From the NCBI GenBank assembly GCA_950295325.1, contig OX485807.1:23281666-23345665 (forward strand): a stretch of DNA of 64,000 nt, read 5' to 3'. The position numbers were made by a program, and so were the translations under genes. Numbering within the stretch: position 1 is the stretch's first letter; each line of letters opens with the position of its first letter. Below, one piece after another: positions 34,151 through 43,640 of the stretch. The DNA is from Polytrichum commune (Eukaryota > Streptophyta > Polytrichopsida > Polytrichales > Polytrichaceae). The notes beneath the pieces are model-generated. The model did not search any database, was not told the DNA's origin, and worked only from the letters and a program-made list of their open reading frames with translations.

Positions 34151-34754
34151 TTTACGGACGCGCGTCCGTAAACTTCAGGGAACCCTGGGAATATGCATCG
34201 CACTATGTGTGAACAGTTTACGGACGCACGTCCGTAAATTGTAGATATATTTAAAAACATGAATGATAAGTTTACGGACGTGCGTCCGTAAACTTGAAAT
34301 ATCTAAATACACTAAATGTGGTACATGATACATGTGCAGAGTTTACGGACGCGCGTCCGTAAACTAGGCAGCAAAAGCTATGAAAATCTCAGAGTATAAT
34401 ACATGTCATGGGTTTTCAAAATAAGTTCTACAAAATATACAAGTTCTACACAACAAAAATGAACTTATTTTCCAAGAATTTACGGACGCACGTCCGTAAA
34501 TTAAGGCTACATAATAATAAAAAACATATTATATTCATGGAATATAGAAATAGAAACTTTTGGATGATATATGTACAGAGTTTACGGACGCGCGTCCGTA
34601 AACTCTGCACATATATCATGTATGTGATTTCTTTTTATAAGATATCTCAAGTTTACGGACATGCGTCCGTAAATTTGACATGTACTATAACATAATACAT
34701 AACCACATTATATAGGAAAGGGTACGCAAAGGTTTACGACCGCGCGTTCGTAAG
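34151..34754. repeat. Eight outer-type palindromes in the cargo leader intron
   Basis: Sites start at 34151, 34217, 34271, 34342, 34479, 34581, 34652 and (worn) 34733. All lie in the intron 33895-34808, which ends at the ATG. Centre bases vary (CGCG, CGCA, GTGC, ATGC) while ACGGAC and GTCCGT are kept. Confidence 0.88.
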
Positions 34755-34808
34755 ATAGGCTCTGCATCCCCAGACCTTAATACTGACTTGTATATTTTAC
34801 ATTTGCAG

Positions 34809-36095
34809 ATGGAATCTACAAAAAGACCCGCTATTGATTTATTCGCAGAGCTTGTCCATCCTCCGCTTCCAAAAGCCATCAAAGACATAAGCCACAACGA
34901 CCATTACAAGCCACGCGAAGACATTGTAGATAACTGGACAGTTATTGTAGAAAAAAATGAAAAGGATATATTTGTCCTTAGATTTGCCTATCAAATAAAA
35001 GCAGATATACATGAATCCGAGAAGTGGATGAAGGTAAAAAACTGGACAGTAGAGTGTGCGGTAGCCCAAGGTGATTATGTTGTCATTGACCTTGAAAAGA
35101 AAAATGATAGGATCACATTCATTTTGCACGAGTTGTACCATCCGTTCAACAAAAATGAATGTGAAAATGCCAGCCCAGATGCGTTTTGCTTCAATTTACA
35201 GAATGAATTCCAAGACTATGCATGCAATGCACCCTGGACGGGTAAACGGCTTGGACGTCTCTTGAACAATGTGACAAGAGTAAATGGGGCATTACTGGAA
35301 GCCAAGAAAGGAAAGGCGAAAAAACCAGTTCCTGAACGACCTAAACGTGTTCCTAAACACATGCCAGAAGCCTCGAGACCCTCACAGAGTGGGGCATCAA
35401 GAGGGAGCAAGCAGACTAGTAAACGCTCCCACTCACAGATGGAGTCGTCAGGGCTAACAGAGGGTCCAGATGTGAGCTCTACTCTTACTGTCGCACCACT
35501 CCTGAAGAAAGGACAACGCCCTGACGCCGAACTTTCCACAAAGATTTTCCAAGAGTTCGACGAGAAGACAAAGGGCTGCTGGCCACTTGGAAGATATTTC
35601 ACGTTTGATGTGGATGTCTACAAATGCCACAAGGGCACGGAGAGTATGAATACTCGTGCCAAAGAAGAGACCGGGGTGTGGTGGCAAATGAATAACATTA
35701 TGAACAACCCCAAATTTGATAAGCAAACCATATGTGTGACACCAAAGGATCCTGTGGTTGAAGTCACAGCGCAAAACTGGCCAATTCTCAAAGATGGAGA
35801 GTTCTACATAGTCGACGGCCAACATAGTGTGATGGCTGCAAAAGCTCTCCTAGAGGACGATGAGTGGAAGAGCCCTTTGAAAGAGACAATCCGATACTGG
35901 AAGGCATTCGTCGTCCATTCCAAAGACTCGAACCAGCTCATCGCAATATCTGCCTTCATGAACCAAGGGAATAAAGTGAGGCAGTTCGAGGCTTCATGGG
36001 CTGCCAACATCGTGGCTGGAAGGACCTTGTGGGTAGAGCACGATTGTCCCCCAAAAGAGAGGGAGAATGCAGTCATCAAGAATCCCAAATGGCAG
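34809..36095 (+). CDS. Outer cargo gene, exon 1: ParB-like region
   Basis: ATG directly follows TTTGCAG; 1287 nt (429 codons) to the donor TGGCAG|GTATGT, open throughout. Residues 1 to about 130 form a domain shared with the inner copy. A K/S/P-rich linker follows, then a domain with FTFDVDVYKCHKG, YIVDGQHSVMAAKALL (about residues 333-348), WKAFVVHSKD and AFMNQGNK. A DGQH(R/S) motif followed by an AA-K-L helix and an N-rich end is the layout of ParB/DGQHR-type domains. In phage proteins such domains are often fused ahead of DNA methylases, which is what exon 2 suggests here. Function is inferred. Confidence 0.65.
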
Positions 36096-36112
36096 GTATG
36101 TCTCAGTATAAT

Positions 36113-36134
36113 TTTACGGACGCGCGTCCGTAAA
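36113..36134. repeat. Outer-type palindrome in intron 1-2
   Basis: A perfect site inside the 117-bp intron 36096-36212. The inner gene's equivalent intron holds three of its own palindromes. Confidence 0.88.
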
Positions 36135-36212
36135 CTTCTTCCCATCTCCTTCCAATTCTTTAATTCCTTTGATTTAAGCTCTGCTGATTTCTTGTAATAC
36201 ATGGCATTGCAG

Positions 36213-37532
36213 ACATTCAGCAATGCCATCTTGACAAAGTTCTCCAGCATTGACTTGAAGACAAGCGGCATGAAGACGGTGCAGGAGCTGAAGGGGGAAC
36301 TTAAGCTCATCACCGCCACAGAAGAGACATGGGCAATTTGGTTGCGCCTATTCGATGCCCACAACAACGGAGACCTTATCAATCCGGATGCAGAAAACAC
36401 GTACAAGAGCGACTCGAAGGTTAAGGTGCCACCTATCCTGAGAGAGTTCTTTCGTCCCCTCCAAGGATTGCTCGACTCCGAACTGTACAGAGCGGCACAA
36501 CACATCCTATTGGAGACTCCGAGGAGGACACTGCCCTACCCCAAAATCTTCCTGAAGCGGCCGAAGCACATGAAGCCTTCCACGTACCACATTAAGGAAT
36601 GGTGCGAATACAGGAAGAAGAAGACCATGGCTATAAGGGAAATTAGCAAGCTGTTGCCCTCCCACAACCTCACTGATACAGATGGTGAAATAATGTGGGA
36701 AAACTGGAGGACGCTCAAGGAGGAATATCACATCAATGGGGTCTCCATGCGATCATTGATAAGAGGCGCATCTCCCTTCCTAGCCCAAAGATCTAGGAGG
36801 AACGAGAAGAAAGGGTCTATCGACGAAAGAGAGACGGCGTTGTACGTCCATTTCCTTGACAGAAAAAAGAAAGCAAAATTCGAAGGGGTCGCAAGATTCT
36901 GCACTGTTACAACGGCCTTGAAGTTTGGCACATGGGACACACATGCTTCAAGAGCCTCTGTGAGAGATGACCCCCGGGGTTGTCCGTTCGCACTATTTGA
37001 TTTCCGTGCATTTCCCGGATCTTGGAGACAAAACGCTAGCGGGACCGCTTTCTATGACAACTTCTTCAAGGCCTTCAAGAGCTATCGGTCGCCTGCCCTC
37101 TTCGAGCCAAATGTGTGGCTCTGGATCGTAGATCAAGAGAGGTCCGCATCGGTCGTCCAGCTTTACACATCGACGATGAACCTCCAATACGATCTTTACC
37201 ACAGCACATACATCCCCGCGAAGACGGAAGGGATCAGTGTTATTGAAGAGGCAAGAGGGGCGAAGCAGGTCGGGGCTTTGGCACTTTATTTCTTGACACA
37301 CAAGTCTTCACCAAGTGGGCGGATGCCTATCAAAGCGCAGAACGTGTTCAAGAAAGTATACTCGTTGCCACCACCACACCCCAAGGAGCTTGTCGCGGAG
37401 ACTATGTATGCAATCTACCCGGCGTACGAGCTCCGAATGGATTTTTATATTGGAGTCTTGAAGGCTGTGACTGTGATGAGTGAAACAGTTTACAACGTCT
37501 TCGGAGGCACCAAATTTGTTTATGCGGCATTG
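36213..37532 (+). CDS. Outer cargo gene, exon 2: methyltransferase-like region
   Basis: 1320 nt (440 codons), phase 0 at both ends, open. After an N-terminal helical part (FSSIDLKTSG, REFFRPLQGL), the C-terminal half has CPFALFDFRAFPG and VWLWIVDQER. It ends TVYNVFGGTKFVYAAL, continuing in exon 3 as MLGLQVNSFVEARD. NVFGG...AAL...VEA corresponds to motif I and motif II of permuted N4/N6-type DNA methyltransferases, and DFRAFP occupies the DPPY position. The SAM-binding Gly pair is kept, but the catalytic tetrapeptide is not. Binding without methylation is therefore possible. Overall similarity to the inner copy is clear along the full exon. Confidence 0.6.
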
Positions 37533-37578
37533 GTAAGTACTTGTATGCACCTCTTTCCATGGTTCATCTGAATTGAAA

Positions 37579-37649
37579 TTTACGGCCGCGCGTCCGTAAC
37601 ATTGGCCACACAAATATGCAGTGTAAATTTACGGCCGCGCGTCCGTAAA
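37579..37649. repeat. Two outer-type palindromes in intron 2-3
   Basis: Sites at 37579-37598 and 37628-37649 share the variant ACGGCCGCGCGTCCGT, so they probably arose by local duplication. They lie in the intron 37533-37729. Confidence 0.85.
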
Positions 37650-37729
37650 TTGCAGTGCTTCATGATTATATTTGTCCTCATACTTGCTTGCAACAATGGA
37701 ATGACTATAATTTCCTTGTTTTGGTGCAG

Positions 37730-39199
37730 ATGCTTGGGTTGCAGGTAAATTCGTTTGTGGAGGCTCGCGACATGGATGAGGCGAATACTCATAGGGTTCT
37801 TGCCTCGAAAATGGATATCGAAGACATCATCGATGTCCTTACCCCCCATCCTGTGGTGCCTCTTGCCTCAAAAGAAGAGGGAACTCCTGCGACGGAGTGG
37901 GACAGTGACGGAGACCAAGAGCCCGTCTCCCCAAGAGAGCAGCCAGCCAGACAAGATCACGTGCCCGGCCTTGTTCATGATCCTGTTCATCCTCATCAAT
38001 TTGTCTTGGGCGAAGACCACATGGATACAGAGGGGGCGCATGAAGACTTCACTCCAATAAGGGTCCATCCTACCCCTATTTCCTCTCCCTTTGGGACTCC
38101 CACTTCTCGAGTTGGGTTTCCTTCCACTGCGGGTCCATCGCGTGCTGCTGGGCTTATGGCAGAGAAGGATGTGGACGTTGCGACAGAAGCCGGATGCACA
38201 GCCTCATCTGGAGGGGGATCTGAACAGGCAGAGCTACCACCTATGGAGGGTAGAGATGTGCTGGAGTTGATTTTGAGGCCGGATATCGCCTCATACCGTG
38301 AGAGTCGTCGACAGAGGAAGAAGACTCCTTACAACGAGTACCCTGAAGGCGCCGTCTTGGAACTCTCCGATGAAGACGAGGATGAGGTTAGGATGTACAA
38401 TGCCCTCTCTGCGTTGCCTTCTGAACCTGGCAAGGTGAAGAAAGAGCCGATGTCTGTGGCCGAATTGGACGAGAAATTGGAGAAGAGAATGAAGGAAGAG
38501 CTTGACCAACGGCTTCGAGAAGCTAACGAGGAGCACGCCAGAAAGATGGCCGCCATCCAAGCTGAGATGGAGGAGGCTAGGTTGGAGTCTGCTAGAAGGC
38601 ACGCCGATCTCATGGCTCAAAATCAACAATTCTTGGCCCAGAGCCAACAATTTATGAGCCTCATGCAGAGCTTGCAAGCAAGACCCCCAGTAATGTATGC
38701 AGCTCCCGAAGCCGGCATGTCGATGCCTCCCACTCTCATGCGGCCTCCGTCTAGTAGCCATACGGTGTACATACCATAGCATACCTATCCACCCCCCGCC
38801 TTGTATGTCCCGCCCTCTCCCCAGGTTGCCGACACCCCAGAGCCCTCCTCTCATAGCGTACAAGAGGAGGAGAGACCTGCACGTTATACGGCAGGTGCTC
38901 ACGAGAAAGGCGCCATTGAAGACATCACAACCATTGGCAGCCAAGAAGATGAAGATATGCGGGGCAGCCAAGAGGATGAACATATGCGGGGCAGCCAAGA
39001 AGATGAACATATGCGGGGCAGCCAAGACACCACAGATGAAGATCAACCTCATGTCGATACCCAGGGGTCGCAAGCGGCTGGAGGCGCCTTGGTGGTGGAG
39101 GATAGCATGCACAATTTTGCGGACGCGCGTCCGGAACCTGTGCCCACGATGGGGCCTGGTGAGGGAGGCACTGCTGGCGAGGGCCTCTCCGCTGAAGAG
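37730..39199 (+). pseudogene. Outer cargo gene, exon 3: acidic/coiled-coil region with one stop
   Basis: 1470 nt (490 codons), the same length as the inner exon 3, from the acceptor GGTGCAG|ATG to the donor GAAGAG|GTAATC. Motif order is VEARDMDEANTHRVLASKM, then an acidic/Pro-rich part, then RESRRQRKKTPYNEY. Next come AVLELSDEDEDE (SUMO-interaction type), KVKKEP (sumoylation type) and a long coiled coil (KLEKRMKEELDQRLREANEE). Three repeats of QEDEHMRGS-type sequence end the exon. A single in-frame TAG at 38777-38779, between YIP and HTYPP, breaks it; CAG to TAG would explain it. If the stop is read, the protein ends here with domains one and two intact. Confidence 0.65.
39115..39137. repeat. 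Outer-type palindrome inside exon 3
   Basis: TTTTGCGGACGCGCGTCCGG is read in frame as FADARPEP near the exon's end, matching the position of palindromes in the inner exon 3. Confidence 0.8.
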
Positions 39200-39228
39200 G
39201 TAATCCACCTTTGAGCTTGCCTCCCACG

Positions 39229-39249
39229 TTACGGACGCGCGTCCGAAAC
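39229..39249. repeat. Outer-type palindrome in intron 3-4
   Basis: TTACGGACGCGCGTCCGAAA lies 30 bases after the donor. The inner gene has one site in the same place (13406-13425). Confidence 0.85.
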
Positions 39250-39539
39250 TTCCTTGTCTGCCAACTTCGTGGCGTGTGCATATTGTCGAGTTCGATGCTC
39301 GGCTTCGCCCGGCGGGTGGATGCAATTTTGCCAGCATAGATTCAATTAGTTTTAGGGGAGACCTTTTGTGACAATGTAAATTATTCGCGAAATGTATTAA
39401 ACCAATCACATTAATACAAAATTTTTGAACTGCGTATTAGTATTTTTTTTGCCTTATATTTGTTTGTTGAGTTTGTGCATGCTTGTCAATTGGTTTTCAT
39501 GGGTAGTACCATTCACCTAGATAGTATTTTCCATCACAG

Positions 39540-40307
39540 GGTCCGTCGGAGATATGTCGCAACCCCGCTGAAAGACCAAGCCGGCCCATGAGGAAACCGT
39601 TCATAATATTTGACCTCAATGGGGTGCTTTGTCATTCCATGCATATCTCCAATAGTGCGTCGAAGGGTCCCTTCCGTAGTCCACAAGACATGGATTACGG
39701 CGGACAGTTCGATACTCTCATTAACAAGAAGGTTGTACGGGCCCGGCCGGGGTTGAGGTGCTTCCTTCGTGATGTCCTTGGCTTGGCCCATGTCATCATC
39801 TGGAGCTCTATGCTTATGGACAACACGAAGGCCATCGTCGGTTTCCTTTTCCGAGAACTCGCAATGCCATGCTTGCTTCTCGGTCAAGAACACTGCGATG
39901 ACCTTTATGACCGTAATGGCAACATTGTACCCAAGGTCGGAGGAGGCCGAGGGCCTCAATTCCTAAAGGTACTGAGGAAGAACCTTTGGGTGGGCGTCCC
40001 TATGTTGGAGGGGGTGCCCCACGGTTGTTGGCCCACCCCGGAGAACACGCTCCTCATTGACGACAGCCCGGCAAAGAGTATTCTCAATCCCCTGGGCAGT
40101 TGCATATTCCCGGATCCTTGGGAGAGTGATAGAAATGACAACTTTCTAGAGAATGAACTAGGACCCTACATTAGGAGGCTTGCCTATCACCCCGGAAGTG
40201 TCCCGGATTTTGTCCTCTCCAACCCCATTGGCAATAGGCCTCTAGGCCCAAGAGATGAGGAATTTAGGAGGTTGTACGGCTATGCCAAACTCAATAAATT
40301 AATATGA
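39540..40307 (+). CDS. Outer cargo gene, exon 4: FCP1-like HAD domain
   Basis: The exon runs from the acceptor CATCACAG to the stop TGA (255 codons plus stop), in phase 0 with exon 3. PFIIFDLNGVLCHS (motif I, Asn in the second acidic position), VIIWSSM (motif II), PQFLKVLRK (motif III Lys) and LLIDDSPAKSILNP (motif IV) define an FCP1/NIF-type HAD domain. The closest pattern I know is the plant DLNG-type FCP1-like family, so capture of a plant gene is plausible. An internal ATG before RKPF could allow separate translation. The exon ends LNKLI as in the inner copy. Confidence 0.78.
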   Translation, partial: GPSEICRNPAERPSRPMRKPFIIFDLNGVLCHSMHISNSASKGPFRSPQDMDYGGQFDTLINKKVVRARPGLRCFLRDVLGLAHVIIWSSMLMDNTKAIVGFLFRELAMPCLLLGQEHCDDLYDRNGNIVPKVGGGRGPQFLKVLRKNLWVGVPMLEGVPHGCWPTPENTLLIDDSPAKSILNPLGSCIFPDPWESDRNDNFLENELGPYIRRLAYHPGSVPDFVLSNPIGNRPLGPRDEEFRRLYGYAKLNKLI

Positions 40308-40395
40308 TAACTGCTTTTTGGGTTTGTACTTGGACTCTCCATGTTTATATCTAACATTTCTCCCCGTATTTTGTAAATGTATTTTTGTGTCTTAG

Positions 40396-40791
40396 TTGCC
40401 TCACCAAGGATCCCAAAGTCTCGTCCATGGCATGTGTGCATCTAAACCAGGCCCCAGCTCCCCTTCCATCGGTGTGACCGACATTTCAATGCCTTCACTA
40501 TTTCAATTTTCTGCCGTCGATGCCGCCTCTGCTGTTGATTACTCCAAAGACTCGGGGTTTGAAGACGGAGTTGTCGATAGCCCTCCTCCAAAGGTTGCAA
40601 AACTCAATTACGCTCCATCTCCATCTCCATCTCCCCTCCGCAATGAGAAGCACGTTCGAAACCCACGGTCGACCAGACACCTTTGTATGGATGAACCCCA
40701 AATTGGTGTCCCGGCGTTTACGAGCGTCCCTGTTGTGCTTGTGGCCCCCCTCGATGTCGCAGAAGCTCAAACCACCGCCCCGCAGGCCAAG
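40396..40791 (+). CDS. Outer cargo gene, exon 5: S/T-P-rich segment
   Basis: 396 nt (132 codons) between the acceptor TGTCTTAG and the donor GGCCAAG|GTGCCC. The conserved core is AASAVDYSKD...GVVDSPPPK, then SPSPSPL and a Pro/Thr-rich end. It lacks an obvious start at its 5' edge and is in phase 0 with exon 3, so an alternative C-terminus that skips the HAD exon is possible. Confidence 0.55.
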
Positions 40792-40932
40792 GTGCCCAAT
40801 TATTGGCATTCTCAAGTTTTTTCTTCATGATTTCCGTGGATTAGTGCATTTTATATTATTGGGTTTTTCGGACTTCCATCCGTAACTTATACTAACCCAC
40901 ATCATTATATGTATTTATGGTCATTGTTTCAG

Positions 40933-41280
40933 ACCCCAATACACATGAATGTGGGCCGTTCATCCTCGACTTCGTCATTGGATAGGCGAACACTGAAGAC
41001 TGCTTCTTGCGAGTCTGATCGTTGTTTGGCCCTACGGAAGAGTGAAAGACGTTCATTTTCCCAATCGCATTCGTATTCCACTTATTCGGTAGGGGGTCGG
41101 CAAATATGGGCAAATGGCACATATTCGGGGTCGACAAATACACAAGGTTTTAGCCGCGGACCCGAGATCTTTAGAGCCATGGAGGCCATGAAAGCAAAAG
41201 AACGTGAAACGGCCATAAATGCTAATAATAGTATTGCAAAAGCAAAAGTAGTGAGTCGTAATCATGATCCGAACGTATAG
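40933..41280 (+). CDS. Outer cargo gene, exon 6: tail with SRG-EIFR-EAM motif
   Basis: 348 nt (115 codons plus stop), acceptor TTGTTTCAG. A Ser/Arg/Tyr-rich part leads to FSRGPEIFRAMEAMKAKERE, the best conserved stretch of this small protein in both elements, then an Asn/Ala/Lys helix. No known domain was recognised. The intron before it holds a worn palindrome at about 40864-40886. Confidence 0.6.
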   Translation, partial: TPIHMNVGRSSSTSSLDRRTLKTASCESDRCLALRKSERRSFSQSHSYSTYSVGGRQIWANGTYSGSTNTQGFSRGPEIFRAMEAMKAKERETAINANNSIAKAKVVSRNHDPNV

Positions 41281-41561
41281 GCTATATTAACATACATGTA
41301 GTTGTGGAATTATGTTTCTAGGACTTTCGCCTAATATTGGATATTCCACTTGTATTTTGTACTTCAACCCCTATTCAATAAATATGATATTGATTTTCCA
41401 TATGCAAATGTTTTCATATATCCTATTTTCTTATTTTTATGTGTGGTTCCATGCATTTGAGTCTCTTATTTGTTTCCAAAATTGGGAACATAGCATATTT
41501 TTAGTGTTTTCCTTCCTACAAATGTGAAAGCCACGTCCTTAAATAGTCTCAAAATCAACAA
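41281..41561. other. Right subterminal region of outer element
   Basis: T-rich sequence between the last cargo exon and the right terminus. The frame 41312-41527 is hydrophobic by composition only. Confidence 0.5.
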
Positions 41562-41589
41562 AAAGTCTCCAATTACCGAATATAGTGTT
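41562..41589 (-). repeat. Right terminal inverted repeat of outer element
   Basis: Reverse complement of 4833-4860 with one mismatch. AAGT (41590-41593) follows. Confidence 0.85.
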
Positions 41590-41770
41590 AAGTGTCATGT
41601 GTTGACATTTTGGTATGTAAGACAAAGATATTCTTAATCATACTAATGCCAAGTGTCATTTGTGAACACTTTAGACAACTTGTAGACCATTATGTAACAT
41701 AGGCATACACCTCATAAGTGCTCATAACCCTATTGAACATATTCATGCCAAGTGTAGTTAGCCAAAATAA
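41590..41770 (+). repeat. Dispersed repeat R2, right part
   Basis: Resumes the R2 sequence interrupted at 4832 and aligns with 54541-54700 ('aagtgtcatg', 'agacaacttgtagaccatt'). Confidence 0.75.
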
Positions 41771-42959
41771 CCAAAATTCAAGGTACATACTCTCAAGGAA
41801 GGTTGGACATGTGTCTGTTGTAGGCATTTGTCACATTACAATTAGTCAATTAGACAAAATGGTTGTTCTTTTACTCTAAGCGCATCACTGACATGTCTTT
41901 CAGTCTTCTTTCCCTCGAAGGGTTCCTCTCATGATCTCTCTTTCAATATGTCATTCAATCTTAATATCTTATGGTTGTGATTTGTAAGTCTTTGTTCCCT
42001 CACGGTGAAGTCTGACAATAGTCTTTAGTAAACATGATTTTTTTTAGTGTAACAATTGTCTTTGTAACCATTAGCCAATGCATCTTCAAATCATAACAAA
42101 TGCCTTCATTAATTGGTCAATGTTAATTCCAATTCAAGACAAATTTCTCATTTGTTACTTCCAAGATTTAATTATTACTTATAATCATGAAATTAATAGC
42201 TAGAACCAAGGTCAAGCTATAGTCTCAACTACCTTGCACAACCTGCATCAACAACAACAACTAGGGTAACACACAACACCATGATAGTTAAGTTGGTTAG
42301 CTTTCATTTCACTCTCATATATCATAGTTCCTAAACTAGATATCAATCTAAGATGCTCACTACATCCAAGGACAACTCCTACCTAAATAAAAAATAAAAC
42401 CCGGAGTTTTATATCCTAACACTTTAACTCACCCTTCACCATCCCAACTTATTAGAACTACATTCTCATCATCTTTAGGTGATAGAATGGCTCACTAATC
42501 TCATCTCCTACAGATTCACAAACAAGACTATAGTCTTCGTCTCAACTGTAATCACACATTGAATATCAAGACTCATCTTATTGTCTGCTCTTCACCGGTT
42601 TTAGCAATAGTCAAGTAACCTTTCTCTCACACGAACCCTTGATCTTCCCTCTTCCCGCCCTCATAACTAGTGCGGGTTTGGTGTCAATTCTAGTACCCAC
42701 CGAACACTAGTTGTCACCCAATAAAAGAGGGACCAACCTTGAAACCAAGCTCCTCAAAGCTAGGCACATGTCATGGCTTAAATTCTTTCACCTTAGCTTA
42801 GTACCGAACTCACTCCGTTTTGAGACCAACGTTTTGAACGAACATGCATGTGGGGTCTCCATGCACGTACATGATTAAACTATGAGAGAGATTAAACTAT
42901 GAGAGAGATTAGCATTAGAAACCCTGAGTCATCAGTCTCGTGAAATCCACTTGGAATCA
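41771..42959. other. Gene-free stretch
   Basis: No supported gene. A direct repeat of 'actatgagagagatta' occurs near 42878 and 42896. Confidence 0.5.
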
Positions 42960-43640
42960 CTGTCACCACAAACCTACAGAAATTAAGCACGTTTGTACGA
43001 AATGCCCTTTAACTTAACTGGGCAGCAGCTCGCTCGGGAAGAGCGGTGGGCTGCCATTGATGAGCGCATTGAAAGCCCCTACAAGTTAGCGCAGCGCACG
43101 AGACCCGAGGCCGCGCGCAGAGGCAGACGATTTCTTTTTCTCTCTCGATCGCTCGATCCGAGGCTGCTAGCGGCCGCTCGCTCGTGTCTGGAAGAGAATG
43201 ATGGGCGAGAGACATGAATGATGATAGAAACCTTCAAAGAAATTCATCAGGAGTAGTAATTAAAGGCGAATATATACCCAGCCAGGCTCTTAGAATACTC
43301 TTCAAAAACAAAAGGGTGGATGGATGTCGGAGGGGCAGCAGTTATAACAGTAGTCGTCATCACTTGTGAGCTTTTGTTTTCCTCGCCGTGTTTTAATTGC
43401 GAGCCTGCACCGATTCCGCCCTGGGCGGGGCTGGCTGGCTTGCATGCATGCCCCAGCTGCTGCTGTTGCTGCTGCTGCTGCCTCTGCCTCGGAGTCTCTT
43501 TCTCCCAAGCAAGCAGGAGGCAGCAGAAGCTCCGCCTGCTTCATCAGAGATCGCCTCAATCGAGAGCCTCAGTCTCCGCATGATCGTAATTCTCGTCCCG
43601 TGGAAACAAGTAAATAAATGCTGGTAGAATATGCAGCTGA
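42960..43640. other. GC-rich island with CTG run
   Basis: Locally GC-rich, with a (CTG)n-type tract at about 43448-43480 and a 74-residue frame (42993-43217, plus) rich in Arg/Ala/Glu. It resembles a promoter or first-exon region of a host gene, but no motif, splice structure or downstream exon is evident. Frames on both strands around the CTG tract are low-complexity. Confidence 0.35.

Larger units (their letters stand above)
4833..41589. mobile_element. Outer giant DNA transposon (nested host element)
   Basis: The element is bounded by 28-bp inverted repeats (4833-4860 and 41562-41589, one mismatch) starting AACACTATATTCG and by an AAGT duplication. It carries a transposase-like gene on the minus strand (8548-5473) and a divergent multi-exon cargo gene on the plus strand (34809-41280). 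Its private palindromes are centred on ACGGACGCGCGTCCGT. The 17.4-kb inner element sits in the 5' leader side of its transposase gene, and a 2.8-kb LTR-like insert sits in the leader of its cargo gene. Without these inserts it would be about 16.5 kb. The CACTA string near the ends recalls EnSpm/CACTA elements, but the duplication length and the transposase differ. Confidence 0.85.

Noticed and set aside
38291-39409. 372-codon minus-strand frame opposite cargo exon 3
   Set aside because: Shadow of exon 3; the plus strand has the conserved motifs, splice sites and homology to the inner element.
4833-41589. Assignment to the EnSpm/CACTA superfamily
   Set aside because: CACTA occurs near both ends, but placing the end at CACTA leaves no 3-bp direct repeat (TAA versus TTA at both elements). 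AACACTA with 4-bp duplications fits both, and the transposase motifs are not those of the CACTA family.
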